Shown here piece by piece: positions 42,915 to 52,549 of a stretch of 64,000 nt of DNA (positions are counted from its first letter, which is position 1; each line of letters begins with the position of its first letter). Made by a program: the position numbers and the translations under genes. Source of the stretch: Candidatus Accumulibacter affinis (lineage in GTDB: Bacteria; Pseudomonadota; Gammaproteobacteria; Burkholderiales; Rhodocyclaceae); the NCBI GenBank assembly GCA_016713625.1, contig JADJOT010000009.1:434001-498000 (forward strand), read 5' to 3'. Below the pieces are notes generated by a model. That model searched no databases. It saw only the letters and a list, made by a program, of their open reading frames with translations, and was not told the DNA's origin.

Positions 42915-45900
42915 TCACTCGACGACCAGTTCGCGCCACGATACCCGCCGAGCCGCTTCACCGGCTGGTGGTGTCGGGATTTCCGCAGGCTCGATCGCCG
43001 GCTTGTCGATACGGGTCAGACCAAACAGCTTGTCAGTGGTCAGCACGACCACTGCTGCCCGGGTGGCCAGCGAATCGGCGATCTTGACGCCGATGATGCC
43101 GTTGGTTCCTTCAATCGCACTGCCAGTCCGGTAGTCGATGAAGTAACGGAAGCTGCTCGCTTTCGGTTCGCAACCTCCCCCTTCGAGTGGGCGGTTGGTG
43201 GTAAAGACAATGCTCCCACGCTGCAGACTGGGGTCGGTATTGCTCTGCTCGCCGTCGCCGGGAAGGTCGACGTACCAGCCGTCGTTGTAGGGGCCCATGG
43301 CATTGCTGATCGCCTGCTGCCGCGTTTGCGCGAGTCGTGCCGCATACTGCTCGTCGGTTTTCCCTTCCTTGCGGGGCGGGTTCTCCTCGGTCGCCGTCGG
43401 GTCTGTGTTTCCCTGTGCTGCCTTGCAGAAGCTGGCGCCTTGCGGGCACTCGCCCGTTCCGATCGTCCAGGCGGTGAAGGCCTTGATTGCCGTTCCATCC
43501 TTGGTGACCTCGGTCGAGCGCGGATTGCCGTACTCGGTGGCGTCCAGCCGGTCCTTGATCGCGTAGAAAGACTGCCGCTGGAACTTGGGTTCGGTCTGGC
43601 TGATGGGTTCGAAGTCACTCGCACCGAGCAGTTTGCCGGTGCCGACGAAAACCACCGGGTGGTTCTTGACCTTGCCAAGCTCCGGCCTCGCCGTGATCGC
43701 CTGCGCCTTGCCGTTCGCATCCTTGAGCGTCGCCAGCAGATGCGCGTCGTAGCCATCGGGAACGATGTCGCCGTTGATGTCGAAGCGCCACAGATTGCCC
43801 AGCACATCGCCACCATAGACGCGCTCGGCGGTGTTGTTGACGTCCGGGAAGTTCGCCCAGGCGGTGATCTTCGCCAGACCGCTGGGCGTATCCGTGTCCC
43901 CGGCAGTGGTGGCGATGGTTCTCAACAGCTCGCCGGTACTGGCGTTCAGGATGAACAGGCGCCCGACACCGTCGGTGTTGTTGTAGCCCGAGGTGATGAT
44001 TACCACCCAGGTGCCATTCTTGAGCTTGGTAATCACCGGATTGCCGTAGGTGTAGCCCAGGTAGTCGTTGCCGAATTCCCACAGCGCCTTGGGCGTCGCC
44101 GGGTCAGTGACGTCGAGTGCGTAGTAACCCTGTCCGCCGCGGCCCAGGCCACCGACCAGAATGGTCTTCCAGACCGCGCTGCTGTTCTGGCAGTTGCTTG
44201 CGCAGATGTCGCCGATCACCGGTGTGCCATCGACGAAAAACCGATGCTTGCCGGGATAATCCTTGTCCGCCAGCTGGTAGAGCGTCGGGAAAACCAGCGA
44301 CGGAACGTAGGCCCAGGCCTCGTCGCCACCTGCGATGGGGGGCTGTGCCTGTGCGTCGGCATCGGCATGGAAGGCATGCAGCATGCCGTCGTTGGCGCCG
44401 ACGTAGATCACCGCCCGGCGATCCTTCTGGGCTGTCTTGAACTCGACATACTGCGGATCGGCGTAATTCCACAGTGGCGTCTTGACGTACACTGCTTCGG
44501 AACCCGAGATGTCGCCCAGCGGCCGGTGGTCCTGGCTCCCCTTGGTCGAGCGCTGGCGGTAGAAGGTCGCCAGATTGTCCACCTCACCCTCGTGAGAGCT
44601 GTCGCCGCGCAGGAAATTCAACAGGTTTTCGCCACTGGCTGCGGCCCGGTTGCTGTCCGTGAGGCAGGTTACGCCACTCTTGCAGAATTGTGACAGGTCG
44701 GCGATATGGTCCCCGCTGAGGTAAGCCTGTTGCTCCTCCGTGATCCCGCCAGTCCACAGGAACGGCGTGAGCGTTTTATTTTCGGAATCGAAGGTGTAGA
44801 TCTTGCGATCGGCCGGAGCTTTCTTGCGCAGCTGTGTCTCGGCCGACCAGGCTACCGTTGCCGAGATCTCCCCCGTGTCGCCGTTGATTGTCCGCTTGGC
44901 CAGGTCGCCGGCCCAGACGCCGACTTCGAAGGAGACCTCGTAAAGGGCATTCTCGCCGCTGCCGAGGTTTGGCGAAGTCACCGTGACCGCTGCCAGCGAT
45001 CCTTTGGCGGTACCGATGTCGGCTAGCGCGCTGCTGATGCCGGCGGCGAGCGCCGACGGATCGCGGGCGCTGTAGTAGGTGCCGCGTCCATTCACCGCGG
45101 CGTGCCAGAGGTCATCAATGTTGGTCTGTGAATCGCTGGCCGGTGGTGGCCAGTCGCAATCGCCGCTCGCTTGCCATGAGCAAATGCCACGTTCCGGATC
45201 GGCGTTGGTTAGCCACTTGATGCTGGCGAAATCGGATCCATCGCCCGGCGTTGCCTTCGGATAACCCTCCGCATACTGCATCAGGCCGGATGCGCCCAGA
45301 CCCAGCGTATAGGTCAGCATGTGTTGCCCATTGACGTCGTTGCTGCTCGCCGGGCCGCAGACACCGGCCTTCTCGGCGTCGCCAATTCCATTGGGAGCGC
45401 AGTTCTTGAGCTCAGGGGTACGCAGGTCGGTCATGAAGTAGTACTGAGCCACGTCAGCGAGGGTGTTCGGCGTCGATGGCCTGGGGGTAGTGGCACAGCT
45501 GGTTTGCCAGCATAGTGCCGGGTCGTTGGTCGGACAACCCGATGGCGCTTGCTCGACGCAGGCACCCTCCAGGTCCCTCACCACTACATTTTGATCGCCG
45601 ATTTTTTCCGTCGCGAATTCCGTCGTGCATTGGGTTATCACATACTGGTTCCGTTCGTCAGCGACCAGATCAGGATCACATTTTGCGACATACTCACTCT
45701 TGCCGACCAATGCGGCGCACTCGATGCTCGTCGTCACGCCGCTCGCATCCGGACCGCTGGTCGAGGCTTCGCAGTTGACGGTCGGCTCGCCACTTGGGAC
45801 CGCTTCTCCGAACAGTGTTCCAAGGCAGTAGATGTCGCCATACCCCGGCTTGTTCAGCCTCCCCTGGCAGATACCGACGACGGCCTTTCTATAGGAGTTG

Positions 45901-48362
45901 CCCTGCCTGCAGCGGACCTTGTCAGATCCAATGCACGCGTCGGTTTCCGTGTCATAGCTGTCCGTCTTCGAGCTGAAGGCGCTCCATTCGAGGCTGCAGC
46001 GCTTGCTGGCGCCCTGGCCCTGCCATACCAATCCGCCCTTGCCATCGGAGACGCAGTTCTCATCGGGGGCCCAGACGCTATCGCCAAGCGCAACCACCCG
46101 GCACTGTCTGACGTCGCTTGGCGCGCAGGTCTCGTCCCTGGACCAGGCATAGGGCCAATCCGTGTAGCAGATCCGCTCGATCGTCGTCGTGCCATTCGTC
46201 GTCGTGCCGGGGGGCGTCCTGCCCCAGCTATCGGCCTGATTCGGCAGCGTGCAGGTGTTGTAACCCACCGGAGAGCCTTTGAAATCGTATCTATACCGGC
46301 AGTCGCCCTGACGGCTGCACGATGACTCGGCGGCACCCCAGGTCTCCTGGGGGGCGCCGCAGGTGACTCCGCTCTTCCAGGTCGCGACGTTCTGGATCAG
46401 TTTGCCGTCGTAGACCTCGATCGGGTCGCAACTCGCGACGGTCGTCTCGATTGAGCTTGGGTTGATTCGACATTCTCTTCTCTTGACCTCACCGCCGACG
46501 ATTCTTGTGCACGACGTGCCGTCATCGATGTTCGTCCAGTCACTCCAGGTTTTGCCACCGTCCAGCGAGACGTTCTCCTGAGCCTTGCTAACCGTCTGCT
46601 TCGCGAGGGTGGTTTGCAATTGCTCAACGGCGACGCTCTGGCTAGTGGATTTGCGTAGGTCCTGCTGCAGCTCGCTCTGGCTGGTGAGAATCGACTGCAC
46701 GATTCGGGTCGAGATCTCCACTGGAAAGACCTCGCTCATCGTCTGCCCCGTCCTCTTCATGGGTTGTTTCTTGGTCGGCGTCGTGGTCATCAGCATCCGG
46801 CTGACCGTCCGCTTGATGACCCTGCCGCTGCCGTCGAGTTGCGGCCGTTCGACGGTCGGTCTGACGGCGCTGCTGTCCTGGTCACCGACCGCGCTGCCGT
46901 CGAGCTTGAAGCCCTCGGCGCCGTTCCAGTAGCCATCCGTAGACAGGATCGTCGCATTCTTCTGGCAGTAGTACTGTACCGGATCGGTGACGGTCACCCC
47001 GTTGAGCTCGACCTTGTTGTACTTCCCGGCATACAGGTAGCCCGCCTGCGCTAACGCTATGCGCAACGGCGTGTACTGGCCGGGTTTCGCAGCGAAGAGC
47101 TTGTCATACCAGCTTTTCTTCTGCGCGCCGGCGAACTCCTGAACGTTCAGGAAGTCCGTGCTGGTATTATTGTTGATGCTCATGTAGCCAACGCGTCGGG
47201 TCTCGTCGATTTTCGCGAAGGAGCGGCTGCTGGCGGTCTTCATGGTCAGCATGCGGGTGCGGTAGTAAGCCCACCAGTTGGCAAAGTTGGTCATTTCCTC
47301 GTCGTAGCTGCACTTGCTGGCCACGCAGTCGGTGCGGGTGGGCGCCTTGTCGTCCGCCGCATTGCCGATGATCACCGTCAGGCGCACGTCGCCTGGCGCC
47401 TGGTTCGCTCCCCAGCGTTTGAACTCGTTCCGCGTGATGCTGCCCACCTGGGTCAGCTCGGGTTCCGTTGCCGTGCCGAAGGCGCGTGGGGCGGTGATCG
47501 TCACCCCCTCGTCATTGACGGCGGCTCGATAACCGACCACCTCGCAGCGCGTGCCGTTGGGGAGACCGAAACTGCAGGCATTGATCGCCCCGGCGATGGC
47601 GATGGCCAGCGCCTTCGGTTCCAGCGACAGGGTTACGGTCGACAGAATCTCTTTTCCGTCTACCTTGATGCTGCTGACCGAGCCGGGCTGGGTGATCGTC
47701 AGCTGACTGGTTTGTGGTTCCGGCATGCGCGGGTAGGAGTACCTGGCGTCGGTCTGCGTCGCCCGGCAGGCGCCCGTCTCCGGGACGGCGGCGAGCGCGG
47801 CCTTCGCGCTGTCGCACCAGCGCAGAATGGCCGCGACCTTGCGAATGCCACCGACATCCGGCCTGTCCTGGGCCAGACAGTCTCTCAAGGTCCGGTCAGT
47901 GCAGTACTCGCCGGCAACCGTGGTGTAGTAGTACGCAGCACTCTGTAGATCGGTCGTGCTTCCCGTGGGCTTGTAGCCATCGTCCAACACCCTGTTCCGG
48001 TTCGTCTGACTCGGATAGTCGATGGTATTCGCCTTCCCGGCGGAGTCGAAATAGCTTGGCGGGTTGTAGGTCACTGCCGGGTTGTACGCAATGCCGTTGA
48101 AGCCGGCGTTGCGGCTTCTCACCTCGGGTATGGCCAGCTTGCTGTTGATATCCTTTTGCGGGTCTGCCCAGTCAGGCAGGTATTCCCAGTCCATGCTCCC
48201 CGAGTCGTCGAGCACAAACAGGATGTTCGGGAAAATCTGGATGGCCGAGGCGCCCGACAGCGGCGCCGTGGCGAGGTCGGTGCTTGCCGCCTGCACGCTA
48301 CTGACGAAGGCGAGGAGGGCGAGCAGCGGTCGGGCGGTGGCGATCAGTCGGTGGGCTTTCAT
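42915..48362 (-). CDS. pilY1: Type IV pilus tip adhesin/assembly protein PilY1
   Basis: An 1815-residue exported protein. Signal peptide LLALLAFVSSVQAA; a von Willebrand A-like domain with MIDAS motif at residues 52-56 (FVLDDSGSM); a long Cys-rich middle section (about 640-1000) with many C-x-n-C pairs; and a C-terminal beta-propeller (Neisseria PilC type) that begins near RRAVIYVGANDGMLHAFHADA and contains GGLGRGGQGYYALDVTDPATPKALWEFG. PilY1 sits at the pilus tip and controls pilus extension, adhesion and surface sensing. The length is greater than the usual ~1200-1400 residues because of the Cys-rich section. Last gene of the minor-pilin operon. Confidence 0.92.
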   Translation of the reverse strand: MKAHRLIATARPLLALLAFVSSVQAASTDLATAPLSGASAIQIFPNILFVLDDSGSMDWEYLPDWADPQKDINSKLAIPEVRSRNAGFNGIAYNPAVTYNPPSYFDSAGKANTIDYPSQTNRNRVLDDGYKPTGSTTDLQSAAYYYTTVAGEYCTDRTLRDCLAQDRPDVGGIRKVAAILRWCDSAKAALAAVPETGACRATQTDARYSYPRMPEPQTSQLTITQPGSVSSIKVDGKEILSTVTLSLEPKALAIAIAGAINACSFGLPNGTRCEVVGYRAAVNDEGVTITAPRAFGTATEPELTQVGSITRNEFKRWGANQAPGDVRLTVIIGNAADDKAPTRTDCVASKCSYDEEMTNFANWWAYYRTRMLTMKTASSRSFAKIDETRRVGYMSINNNTSTDFLNVQEFAGAQKKSWYDKLFAAKPGQYTPLRIALAQAGYLYAGKYNKVELNGVTVTDPVQYYCQKNATILSTDGYWNGAEGFKLDGSAVGDQDSSAVRPTVERPQLDGSGRVIKRTVSRMLMTTTPTKKQPMKRTGQTMSEVFPVEISTRIVQSILTSQSELQQDLRKSTSQSVAVEQLQTTLAKQTVSKAQENVSLDGGKTWSDWTNIDDGTSCTRIVGGEVKRRECRINPSSIETTVASCDPIEVYDGKLIQNVATWKSGVTCGAPQETWGAAESSCSRQGDCRYRYDFKGSPVGYNTCTLPNQADSWGRTPPGTTTNGTTTIERICYTDWPYAWSRDETCAPSDVRQCRVVALGDSVWAPDENCVSDGKGGLVWQGQGASKRCSLEWSAFSSKTDSYDTETDACIGSDKVRCRQGNSYRKAVVGICQGRLNKPGYGDIYCLGTLFGEAVPSGEPTVNCEASTSGPDASGVTTSIECAALVGKSEYVAKCDPDLVADERNQYVITQCTTEFATEKIGDQNVVVRDLEGACVEQAPSGCPTNDPALCWQTSCATTPRPSTPNTLADVAQYYFMTDLRTPELKNCAPNGIGDAEKAGVCGPASSNDVNGQHMLTYTLGLGASGLMQYAEGYPKATPGDGSDFASIKWLTNADPERGICSWQASGDCDWPPPASDSQTNIDDLWHAAVNGRGTYYSARDPSALAAGISSALADIGTAKGSLAAVTVTSPNLGSGENALYEVSFEVGVWAGDLAKRTINGDTGEISATVAWSAETQLRKKAPADRKIYTFDSENKTLTPFLWTGGITEEQQAYLSGDHIADLSQFCKSGVTCLTDSNRAAASGENLLNFLRGDSSHEGEVDNLATFYRQRSTKGSQDHRPLGDISGSEAVYVKTPLWNYADPQYVEFKTAQKDRRAVIYVGANDGMLHAFHADADAQAQPPIAGGDEAWAYVPSLVFPTLYQLADKDYPGKHRFFVDGTPVIGDICASNCQNSSAVWKTILVGGLGRGGQGYYALDVTDPATPKALWEFGNDYLGYTYGNPVITKLKNGTWVVIITSGYNNTDGVGRLFILNASTGELLRTIATTAGDTDTPSGLAKITAWANFPDVNNTAERVYGGDVLGNLWRFDINGDIVPDGYDAHLLATLKDANGKAQAITARPELGKVKNHPVVFVGTGKLLGASDFEPISQTEPKFQRQSFYAIKDRLDATEYGNPRSTEVTKDGTAIKAFTAWTIGTGECPQGASFCKAAQGNTDPTATEENPPRKEGKTDEQYAARLAQTRQQAISNAMGPYNDGWYVDLPGDGEQSNTDPSLQRGSIVFTTNRPLEGGGCEPKASSFRYFIDYRTGSAIEGTNGIIGVKIADSLATRAAVVVLTTDKLFGLTRIDKPAIEPAEIPTPPAGEAARRVSWRELVVE

Positions 48363-48398
48363 GGCGAACTCCTGGAAACGGGTGCGGTACGCATCGGA

Positions 48399-49070
48399 TC
48401 AGATGGCAACGATGGTCTGAAGGTAGCTGACCGTTCGGCGCGGACCCTCGATGCGTGTGGTGATCCGGTAATAGACCTGCCTGGTCGTTGCGGGAGCAAT
48501 GCCGCCAGCGCTCTGGCTGCCTCCGCTCGAGGCGCTGGGGGGTGGCTGTGTGCAGGGATTGGTGGAGGTGTTGGGTTTGCCGGCCTGGGTACACAGTCGC
48601 TGGACGACGTAGCGGACCGTATTGCAGGCGGCGTCGGCGTTGGCGTTGCCTGGGCAGGTGGCCCCGAGAGGGGCTGCGATCGGGGCGGTGAACCCGTGGT
48701 CTTTTTGAATACGGTCCCAGAACGCATCCCAGGATTCGGCATCCCCGGATTCGTCGACCTTCCGGTCTTCGCGAGTGGCGAGGTAGCCTTGCGCTTTGTT
48801 GTCTGAATGCAGGTCGGCATTCCCGAAGCCACTCTTGGGTGCCAGCCAGTTGACGGCCTGTTCGGTGCTTCGCTCGCCGGCATTGGTGGCCGACTGGTGA
48901 AAGGCCAGGTTGCCGGCAATCACGTTGGCGGTGTCGACGGAACGAATCAGCGCGACACCCGCCAGGGTCATCGCGACCAGAATGATCAGCGCGACCATCA
49001 ACACGACGCCGTCCTGTCGGTTGGGCGGACTGCCGTCACGCAGTCGGTTAAAAGGCTGGTTTATGGACAT
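48399..49070 (-). CDS. pilX: Type IV minor pilin PilX
   Basis: A 223-residue prepilin-like protein. RQDGVVLMVALIILVAMTLAGVALIRSVDTANVIAGNLAF is the N-terminal hydrophobic helix of the PilX_N family, which lacks the Glu5 of major pilins. The start at MSINQPFNRLR overlaps the end of pilW by 10 bases. Four cysteines occur in the C-terminal half. It belongs to the initiation complex with PilV, PilW, FimU and PilY1. Confidence 0.85.
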   Translation of the reverse strand: MSINQPFNRLRDGSPPNRQDGVVLMVALIILVAMTLAGVALIRSVDTANVIAGNLAFHQSATNAGERSTEQAVNWLAPKSGFGNADLHSDNKAQGYLATREDRKVDESGDAESWDAFWDRIQKDHGFTAPIAAPLGATCPGNANADAACNTVRYVVQRLCTQAGKPNTSTNPCTQPPPSASSGGSQSAGGIAPATTRQVYYRITTRIEGPRRTVSYLQTIVAI

Positions 49071-50089
49071 TTTGCCATCCAGGGCAGGTTGCGAATGGGC
49101 ACGACGGTTTCGAACACCTTGTAGCGGTAGTTCTTCCAATTGGCCCGGGTGTCCTTCAGTTCCAGGGGAGCCGTTGCGCTACCCTCCCAGGTTGGCGCAG
49201 CCGCGGTGATTTCGCCCTGTTCGACCTGCGTGTTGCGGGCGACCACCGCGATTCGCAATGCCGCCGTCCTGGCCCACCCGCAGGCGGTGGTTGGCGCAAT
49301 CTGGTCCCACGTGTTTGCGCCGTGCCCATATTGGGCGCGCAGGCTGACGATGTTGCTGGCAATGGCTACCCAGATCGCCTGGTTGCCAGCGTTGCCCGCA
49401 ATGCTGCAGTCGTTCAGCAGGTAGTCGCAGACGGTCAGGTTGCCGAGGCGAATGGCGTAGGCGCGGATCGTCGGTGTAGGGCCGAAGTTGAACAGCAGCT
49501 CGGCGGCGGCGACTGACGCGCGGTTGACAGTGACCTCAGAGCCCGTGACATCCGTAACCTGGGCCAAGGTCAGCTTCAGAGTACATGCGGCATTTCCATC
49601 GGCAGCCGGTGCGCCAACCACCCAATCGTCCTTAATAAAGTTCTTGGGCGTTTGCACCTTTGGAACGACGTCGCTGCCTCCTATGATCGCATCGCCCTCC
49701 GGCGAACCGCCGCTGTTGCCAAAGGTGATCAGCAGCGTATCGGTGTTGGCGTCTCCCGCCGGTAGCCACGCGGGATTGATGATGGCCGGACCCAGGGTGG
49801 GTAGGTTGACCTTGGGGAAGGGGGCATCTAAGGCAAGACCGCAGCTGAGCAAGCTCATCGAGTTGATTCCGTAACCGCCCTGGCGAACATCGCGCTGCAG
49901 TTCGTAGAGCGCCATGGCGCCGCTGCTCTGAGCGTCGCCGGTGCCGGTGGTCGCCCTCTTCTGCCCCTCGGCGGTGGCGAAGACCTGCATCATGATGATG
50001 ATGCCGATCATGCCGATGACCATCGCCACCATGACTTCGACCAGAGTGAAGCCCTTCACGTAGTTGGGGAAAAGCGAGCGAGCTTTCAT
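49061..50089 (-). CDS. pilW: Type IV minor pilin PilW
   Basis: A 342-residue minor pilin. The prepilin peptidase site and hydrophobic helix are in NYVKGFTLVEVMVAMVIGMIGIIIMMQVF, with cleavage after Gly and Glu5 present. The start is the ATG at 50089, which shares one base with the restored stop of pilV (TGATG); a longer frame that fuses pilV and pilW arises only from a frameshift. It forms part of the pilus-priming minor pilin complex. Confidence 0.88.
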   Translation of the reverse strand: MKARSLFPNYVKGFTLVEVMVAMVIGMIGIIIMMQVFATAEGQKRATTGTGDAQSSGAMALYELQRDVRQGGYGINSMSLLSCGLALDAPFPKVNLPTLGPAIINPAWLPAGDANTDTLLITFGNSGGSPEGDAIIGGSDVVPKVQTPKNFIKDDWVVGAPAADGNAACTLKLTLAQVTDVTGSEVTVNRASVAAAELLFNFGPTPTIRAYAIRLGNLTVCDYLLNDCSIAGNAGNQAIWVAIASNIVSLRAQYGHGANTWDQIAPTTACGWARTAALRIAVVARNTQVEQGEITAAAPTWEGSATAPLELKDTRANWKNYRYKVFETVVPIRNLPWMAKCP

Positions 50090-50587
50090 CACGGGTTCGG
50101 GAAGACGATCTGTGTGGTGACGACGTGGCGGTGCCCATCGTCTTCGGCCTTCATTTGCGGGGTGCGCCAGAAAATGGTGATTTCCACGGTCGCGGCGGTG
50201 GCCCCTGGTGCGGCGTCCGGGGGCGTTTACGGTGACGGTGGGCAGGGTGGATTTCACATGCTCACCTTCGGCCACGATGCCTGGCAGCGAGTTGGTGGCT
50301 TTCACGTCGTGGTCGCGCCAGGTCTTGTAGTCCTTACCGTCGGGCGAAGCGAAATTGGCGGCGAGGTCGGTTGCCGTGCCGCCACTCACCCACATCTGTC
50401 CGATCAGCTTGTTGGCCAGCATGCTGGCGTCGGTGCGGTACTTGGCGTCGCTGGTGAGCTGGATCGAGGTGCCCTGCAGGGCGACCAGCGACAGGATTCC
50501 CAGCGAGAAGATGAGGATCGCGATCAGCGCCTCGAGCAGCATCACGCCCGCCTGCGCCTTGCGGTGTGTCGGCTGCGTGTTCTTCAT
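50089..50587 (-). pseudogene. pilV: Type IV minor pilin PilV, one-base frameshift
   Basis: The first ~120 residues are intact PilV: QAGVMLLEALIAILIFSLGILSLVALQ with the cleavage site after Gly. Near 50219-50223 (five G on the plus strand) one extra base shifts the frame into an Arg/His-rich sequence that runs into pilW. In the other frame the protein continues naturally (DAAPGATAATVEITIFWRTP, then DDGHRHVVTTQIVFPNP) and stops exactly at the pilW ATG. One base too many in this homopolymer explains everything, so the gene is either freshly mutated or miscalled. Confidence 0.85.
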
Positions 50588-51168
50588 ATGCACGCCTGCG
50601 GATCGGCGGTTTTCGGATTGTCAGTTGGGAAGGCCGGATCGCACATGCGAATCTGGCCGCCGATCGAGACCACCACCCGCAGGCAACGAACGGTTCCCGG
50701 TTCGGGGAGACAGTTGCCTGTCGCGCTTTTGAAATCGACGTTGGCGGCCGGCGTGGTGAGGCGCCCCAGGTTATTGAAAATAAAAGACGACTGACCTGCG
50801 ACCAGGGTTGTCGCTGCGGAACCTTCGGCGCCGCTGCGTGACTGGATGATGCGCGGGTCAGTGTCGGAAGCGGGTTTGTCGCATTTGCCGGCCGGAGGGT
50901 CGAGGCTGATGACCCAGTTCGGTCCGGCAACGTCGAGCGCGCAGGTGCTGCCGGTGGTGTTGACCAGGCTGAAGCGAACGTCGGTATTGCGCCGCACCGC
51001 TTCGGCCCTCGCCAGTTGCAGACCATTCTGTACCGATTCTGCCGCCGTGCGCACGCGGGCATTGCGCAGCCAGTTGCTGAAACCGGGCATGGCGAGGCTC
51101 AGCAGCACGCCGAGAATTACCATGCCGACGATCAGCTCGATCAGGCTGAAGCCGCGCAATGCTTTCAA
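50584..51168 (-). CDS. fimT: Type IV minor pilin FimT/FimU (GspH-like)
   Basis: A 194-residue minor pilin of the GspH/FimT family, with KALRGFSLIELIVGMVILGVLLSLAMPGFSNWL as prepilin signal and helix, then VQNGLQLARAEAVRRNTDV. The start is a TTG at 51168: GGAGG lies 6 bases before it and the TTGA overlaps the stop of the preceding pilin gene. An ATG at 51198 would overlap that gene by 34 bases without a ribosome-binding site. It overlaps pilV by 4 bases. Confidence 0.85.
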   Translation of the reverse strand: MKALRGFSLIELIVGMVILGVLLSLAMPGFSNWLRNARVRTAAESVQNGLQLARAEAVRRNTDVRFSLVNTTGSTCALDVAGPNWVISLDPPAGKCDKPASDTDPRIIQSRSGAEGSAATTLVAGQSSFIFNNLGRLTTPAANVDFKSATGNCLPEPGTVRCLRVVVSIGGQIRMCDPAFPTDNPKTADPQACI

Positions 51169-51608
51169 CAGCCACCTCCCTTGCTGGTGACCCAGCAACT
51201 GTCGGACGTCGTCCAGCCCGTCCGAACGCCCGTGGTCTTCTTGGCGTTGCCCTCAGTGACCGTGTAGATGAAACCGGTCATCGAACTCTTGCCGGTGGCC
51301 GTCAACAGATAGGTGGTAGCAGTAAGGTTGGAACATGAGAAGTCGAAGTAGGAGCTGTCGACAGCCGCGGGCAGGGTTATTGCGCAACCGTCGATCGCCG
51401 GTTCGGCGTCGGCGTCGGCGTAGGTGTGGTTGTCCTGAAAGAACTGCTCCATCCGAACGCGCCATGCGGCCAGTCCCGAGGTGGCGTGGGTGATCCGCGA
51501 GCGCACCAGGTAATCGGTATAGCTGGGAACGGCGATGGCCGTGAGAATGCCGATGATGATCACGACGATCATGACCTCGATCAGGGTGAAGCCAGCTTGT
51601 CTTTTCAC
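51165..51608 (-). CDS. pilE: Type IV pilin PilE-like
   Basis: A 147-residue pilin. MKRQAGFTLIEVMIVVIIIGILTAIAVPSYTDYLVRSRI is a perfect class IVa prepilin leader and helix with Glu5. The C-terminal region contains the D-region cysteines (CSNLTATTY, DSCWVTSKGGGC). It opens the operon pilE-fimT-pilV-pilW-pilX-pilY1 and is probably the PilE-type minor pilin rather than the major subunit. No gene is seen in the 210 bases upstream. Confidence 0.88.
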   Translation of the reverse strand: MKRQAGFTLIEVMIVVIIIGILTAIAVPSYTDYLVRSRITHATSGLAAWRVRMEQFFQDNHTYADADAEPAIDGCAITLPAAVDSSYFDFSCSNLTATTYLLTATGKSSMTGFIYTVTEGNAKKTTGVRTGWTTSDSCWVTSKGGGC

Positions 51609-51818
51609 GGCGTTTCCTCAAGGTCAGGCACGGTAATCGAGCAGAACGCAGACCGCAGACCGCTGTAATCATAGGGCAGCGCCGGGTTTGCGCAAGCTCC
51701 GGGCGATCTGCGGCGCATTGTGCCGGATGAGTGGCGCGGAATCGGCCGTCGCGGGCGGTAGAATCCTGCTTCCGCCAGGTCCGGCATTCTCCCTGCATTC
51801 TATATTCCACATTCTACA

Positions 51819-52529
51819 GTGCACTTCTCGATGGCGGTCTTTCCAGGTAGTTCGGCGGAGCAGGAGCAGAGGAAAAGGCTGCTCGTGGCGCTGCTCACGT
51901 CGTTGTTGCTGCATCTGCTGGCCGGGCTGCTGCTGCAGCAAGCCGTCGCTACGGCCGCCACCGGCCAGCCGGAGTCTGCGACCGTGCTGGTGACGCTGCG
52001 CGCTACCGTCGGTCGGCAGCCACCGCAGGCGGCCGCCGCAGAGCCGCTGCCGCCTACCGACGGACCGTCGGCAGTGGAGCGCGCTCCCGAAACGTCGGAG
52101 GCACTCCTGGCGACGCTCGGTGGGCGACGGCTGGCGGCTTATGTTCCGCCTTACCTGGCGACGATCCTGAACGTGCCGCAGGGTAGCTGGTATTTCTCGC
52201 GTGCCGAGCTGAGCGTGCCGCCGCAGTTGCAGGACGAACCGCTGCTGCAGTTGCCGCCAGACCACGGCGGCGCTGCGCCGGCTGCGGGCAAGCTGGTGCT
52301 ACGGATTTTCGTCGGTGCCAGTGGCGCCGTCGAGCGCGTCGAAGTGGCGAGCAGCAGTCTGCCGCCCGCGTTCGACGAGGCTGCGCTCGCCGCATTTTCC
52401 CGCGTGCACTTTCGCCCGGGTGAGATCGAAGGGGTGGCGGTTACCAGCGAGACGCGGTTCGAGGTGGTTTTCGACGGCAGTGAACTCGGTCGCAGCCACT
52501 CGACCGACCGGGGGGTGGGAATCCGTTGA
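51819..52529 (+). CDS. TonB C-terminal domain protein
   Basis: A 236-residue inner-membrane-anchored protein. One N-terminal helix (RLLVALLTSLLLHLLAGLLLQQAV) is followed by a Pro/Ala-rich linker and a C-terminal TonB-like domain (GKLVLRIFVGASGAVERVEVASSSLPPAFDEAALAAFSRVHFRPG). No exbBD genes are beside it and the rigid Pro-rich region is short, so it may not be a classical energy transducer. The start is uncertain: GTG at 51819 or ATG at 51831; neither has a good ribosome-binding site. Confidence 0.75.
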   Translation: MHFSMAVFPGSSAEQEQRKRLLVALLTSLLLHLLAGLLLQQAVATAATGQPESATVLVTLRATVGRQPPQAAAAEPLPPTDGPSAVERAPETSEALLATLGGRRLAAYVPPYLATILNVPQGSWYFSRAELSVPPQLQDEPLLQLPPDHGGAAPAAGKLVLRIFVGASGAVERVEVASSSLPPAFDEAALAAFSRVHFRPGEIEGVAVTSETRFEVVFDGSELGRSHSTDRGVGIR

Positions 52530-52549
52530 CGCTGCGTTGACGCTGCCGC

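Noticed and set aside
49061..50593. A natural PilV-PilW fusion protein
   Set aside because: The linker is Arg/His-rich and the other frame gives a perfect PilV end that stops on the pilW ATG; a single-base frameshift explains it better.
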